A stretch of 14,394 nucleotides of DNA from Actinomycetota bacterium (lineage in GTDB: Bacteria > Actinomycetota > Thermoleophilia > Gaiellales > F1-60-MAGs149). The stretch lies in assembly GCA_947481755.1 (NCBI GenBank), contig CANKHS010000018.1, positions 1 to 14,394 of the forward strand, read 5' to 3'. Shown piece after piece: positions 13,049 to 14,394 of this stretch (position 1 is its first letter; each line of letters begins with the position of its first letter). The notes below the pieces were generated by a model. The model saw only the letters and a list, made by a program, of their open reading frames with translations. It did not search any database and was not told the origin of the DNA. Both the position numbers and the translations under genes were made by a program.

Positions 13049-13077
13049 AGCGTCGGGGGATTTCCCTGCAAAGTCAA
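13049..13077 (-). promoter_or_regulatory. Promoter of tetR, leaderless type
   Basis: On the minus strand TTGACT (13077-13072, five of six matches), exactly 17 bases, then GACGCT (13054-13049), ending 6 bases before ATG 13042. The -10 keeps A2 and T6 but has G in place of T1. Confidence 0.4.
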
Positions 13078-13096
13078 ACAATTTACGGCAATCCAA

Positions 13097-13105
13097 CACA
13101 GTGTG
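13097..13105. promoter_or_regulatory. Short palindrome in the tetR/potA divergent region, weak operator candidate
   Basis: CACA-G-TGTG is a perfect 9-bp palindrome 20 bases upstream of the tetR -35 and 26 bases upstream of the potA -35. TetR operators are usually longer (14-20 bp), so this can only be a core. The run of seven Ts at 13110-13116 next to it is unusual in this GC-rich DNA. Confidence 0.25.
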
Positions 13106-13130
13106 GAACTTTTTTTGTGTCCCCACTTGC

Positions 13131-13158
13131 TTGCATTCCGCGCGATCGCGGTCACAAT
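13131..13158 (+). promoter_or_regulatory. Candidate promoter of the PotA-type ABC operon
   Basis: TTGCAT (13131-13136), 16 bases, then CACAAT (13153-13158, four of six matches but without T1). The spacer contains the perfect palindrome CGCGATCGCG (13141-13150), where a repressor could sit. A leader of about 25 bases with a Shine-Dalgarno follows. Confidence 0.35.
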
Positions 13159-13175
13159 ACGACGGTACGGGAGAG

Positions 13176-13181
13176 AGGGAG
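13176..13181 (+). promoter_or_regulatory. Ribosome-binding site deciding the potA start
   Basis: AGGGAG in a GA-rich run lies 6 bases before GTG 13188. It fixes the start there although the frame is open back to 13041. Confidence 0.55.
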
Positions 13182-13187
13182 AGAACC

Positions 13188-14339
13188 GTGGACGGACATA
13201 TCGTGCTCGACGCAGTTACGAAGGCGTTCGGAGAAAACGTCGTCGTAAACAACATCGATCTCAGCATTGGCGAGGGTGAGTTCTTCTCGATGCTCGGTCC
13301 GTCCGGCTGCGGCAAAACAACCACGCTGCGCATGATCGCCGGCTTCGAGGTGCCGACCGAAGGGTCGATCATCTTGACCGGCACCGACGTGACGCGCGTC
13401 CCGCCAGCCAAGCGAAACGTCAACATGGTCTTCCAGGCCTACGCACTCTTTCCCCACATGACGGTGCAAGAGAACGTCGAGTTTGGGTTGCGCATCAAGC
13501 GCGTCAAGCGTGACGAAGTGCGTGCGCGTACCGCAGAGGCAATCGAGTCCGTGCAGCTTGAGGGCTTCGAAGCCCGCAAGCCCGCCCAGCTCTCTGGTGG
13601 CCAGCAGCAGCGCGTCGCCTTGGCCCGTGCACTCGTCAATCGTCCCGCCGCACTTCTCCTCGACGAGCCGCTCGGCGCGCTCGACATGAAGCTCCGCAAG
13701 GAGATGCAGCACGAGCTCAAGGCGATCCAGGTCCGCACCGGCACGACGTTCGTTTACGTGACGCACGACCAGGAAGAGGCCCTGACGATGTCCGACCGCA
13801 TTGCGGTCATGAACAACGGCATCGTCGAGCAGTGCGCCGGACCGCGCGAGATTTACGAGCACCCGAGCACGGCCTTCGTCGCGGGCTTCATCGGCACCTC
13901 GAACATCGTCAACCTGCGCGTCGACCGCTCGGTCGACGGCAACGCCGTGATGGACGTCTCGGAGGGCAACCGCATCGTTGCCAAGTCGGACGCCAAGACC
14001 GGCGAGACCCTGCAGGTGACCGTCCGACCCGAGAAGATCCACCTTCGTTCGGATGGCCTCGGCGACGATGCCTCGATGGTCGGCGGTCGCATCTCGGACG
14101 TCGTCTATCTCGGCTCGATGACCCAAATTATGGTCGACCTCGCCACAGGCGATTCGCTGACCGTCCATCGCCTCAACGACGAGGCGACAGCGACGGAAGC
14201 CAAGGTCGGCGACACGGTCACCCTGCATTGGGCGGCCGCAAACAGCTTCGTGATCAAGGGCGTGCCCACGATCGCGGATAGAGGGGGAGACTCGGCGCTT
14301 GACGCGTCGGACAACCACAACGGGAGGCACAACACATGA
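13188..14339 (+). CDS. potA: ABC transporter ATP-binding protein, PotA type (spermidine/putrescine-like importer)
   Basis: It hydrolyses ATP at the cytoplasmic face to drive an importer of the polyamine/iron/opine class. From GTG 13188 it has 383 aa, the PotA length. Walker A GPSGCGKT is at 37-44, Q-loop Gln83 in [13 protein letters not shown], and signature LSGGQQQR at 135-142. Walker B LLLDE is at 156-160, the D-loop is PLGALD, and the switch His193 is in [28 protein letters not shown] (221-239) links to a C-terminal TOBE domain (about 240-353; VRPEKIHL at 279-286). A hydrophilic tail of some 25 residues follows. The stop overlaps the next start as ATGA. The exact substrate (polyamine, quaternary amine or other) is undetermined. 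TetR is divergent. It is not a ModC: it is far from modAB and fits its own cassette. Confidence 0.9.
   Translation: MDGHIVLDAVTKAFGENVVVNNIDLSIGEGEFFSMLGPSGCGKTTTLRMIAGFEVPTEGSIILTGTDVTRVPPAKRNVNMVFQAYALFPHMTVQENVEFGLRIKRVKRDEVRARTAEAIESVQLEGFEARKPAQLSGGQQQRVALARALVNRPAALLLDEPLGALDMKLRKEMQHELKAIQVRTGTTFVYVTHDQEEALTMSDRIAVMNNGIVEQCAGPREIYEHPSTAFVAGFIGTSNIVNLRVDRSVDGNAVMDVSEGNRIVAKSDAKTGETLQVTVRPEKIHLRSDGLGDDASMVGGRISDVVYLGSMTQIMVDLATGDSLTVHRLNDEATATEAKVGDTVTLHWAAANSFVIKGVPTIADRGGDSALDASDNHNGRHNT
14322..14327 (+). promoter_or_regulatory. Ribosome-binding site of the solute-binding protein gene
   Basis: GGGAGG lies 8 bases before ATG 14336, inside the end of potA. It is the strongest Shine-Dalgarno in the window, fitting a binding protein needed in excess over the ATPase. 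Confidence 0.6.
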
Positions 14340-14394
14340 ACGAGAATATGACTCGTAAGGGCTTCGTTGCCCTGACGGGCGCAACCAGCTTGGC
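14336..14394 (+). CDS. Start of a probable extracellular solute-binding protein (PotD-like), cut by the window end
   Basis: Only 19 codons and part of the next are present. The peptide [19 protein letters not shown] has a polar head, TRKGF, then a mildly hydrophobic stretch, the look of a Tat- or Sec-type export signal. The motif is T-R-K-x-F, not a true twin arginine. ATG 14336 overlaps the potA stop and has GGGAGG upstream. A binding protein directly after the ATPase is common for actinobacterial PotA-type cassettes, but the fragment is too short to prove the family. Confidence 0.55.
   Translation, partial: MNENMTRKGFVALTGATSL

Noticed and set aside
13141..13150. CGCGATCGCG as a specific operator
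   Set aside because: Perfect self-complementary GCGATCGC words are common in GC-rich genomes; it is noted only as part of the promoter spacer.
12188..13279. Open frame on the plus strand (363 codons) opposite the minus-strand genes
   Set aside because: It covers the tetR gene and the divergent promoter region and reads as an antisense image; the TetR HTH on the minus strand is unmistakable.
13043..13426. N-terminal extension of TetR to an upstream ATG at 13426
   Set aside because: It would overlap the ABC ATPase by over 200 bases, and the family starts just before the HTH at ATG 13042.
13188..14339. The PotA-type ATPase as the missing ModC
   Set aside because: It is 3.5 kb from modB, overlaps its own next transporter gene and is divergent from a TetR; sharing with ModB would be only speculation.
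13152..14384. Long open frame on the minus strand (410 codons) opposite the ABC ATPase
   Set aside because: It is an antisense image of potA codons (His, Asp and Val-rich, no domain). The Walker, signature and TOBE motifs on the plus strand settle the matter.

Overview
The window is GC-rich bacterial chromosome (roughly 60-65% GC by eye), densely packed with genes on both strands, with many GTG starts and 4-base ATGA/GTGA gene overlaps. The rsmA-ispE order, frequent TAnnnT boxes 6-7 bases before start codons (leaderless-type starts), the BetI-like TetR and the PotA-type ABC cassette suggest an actinobacterium, possibly a deep lineage such as Thermoleophilia. The class is a guess from style; no marker gene here settles it.

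Left part (1-2788, + strand): a housekeeping run of rsmA (16S rRNA dimethyladenosine transferase), ispE (MEP isoprenoid pathway), a small membrane protein of unknown function and a secreted zinc N-acetylmuramoyl-L-alanine amidase. The first three are coupled by GTGA overlaps, and the amidase follows after 4 bases. Next (2835-5084) is a compact two-gene module: a non-pyrrolysine MttB-family methyltransferase and an IclR regulator, again joined by GTGA. It is preceded by a TTGACC-17-TAACTT promoter whose -10 region lies inside an 11-bp inverted repeat. No corrinoid protein or reactivase gene accompanies it.

Centre (5096-7859): a tRNA-Gln(UUG), a 13-14 TM MFS transporter (+), and a convergent enolase-superfamily (glucarate dehydratase/mandelate racemase-like) gene (-). 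Between that gene and the next cluster is a 90-bp divergent control region with a perfect 8-5-8 palindrome.

Molybdate region (7915-10033, + strand): ModA, ModB and a small HTH-Mop protein that is probably the molybdate-responsive regulator. No ModC ATPase is present. The 5' end of modA is peculiar: a 17-bp direct repeat carries a -10 box and a GTG twice, 73 bp apart. One GTG opens the modA frame; the other opens a 25-codon membrane peptide in another frame; and no ATG, GTG or TTG lies close to the ModA signal peptide.

Right part: a MhpD-like hydratase/decarboxylase (+), converging with a minus-strand set: a TetR regulator, an unknown small protein with HTH-like character, and a class I methyltransferase with a GCNAGY motif. 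Divergent from TetR is a PotA-type ABC ATPase, overlapping by ATGA the start of a probable solute-binding protein that runs off the window.

No CRISPR array, insertion sequence, integrase, rRNA or recognised defence system is visible, and no stretch over 300 bases lacks a gene. The least explained items are the duplicated modA leader, the mttB-iclR operator and the methyltransferase/HTH-like pair.
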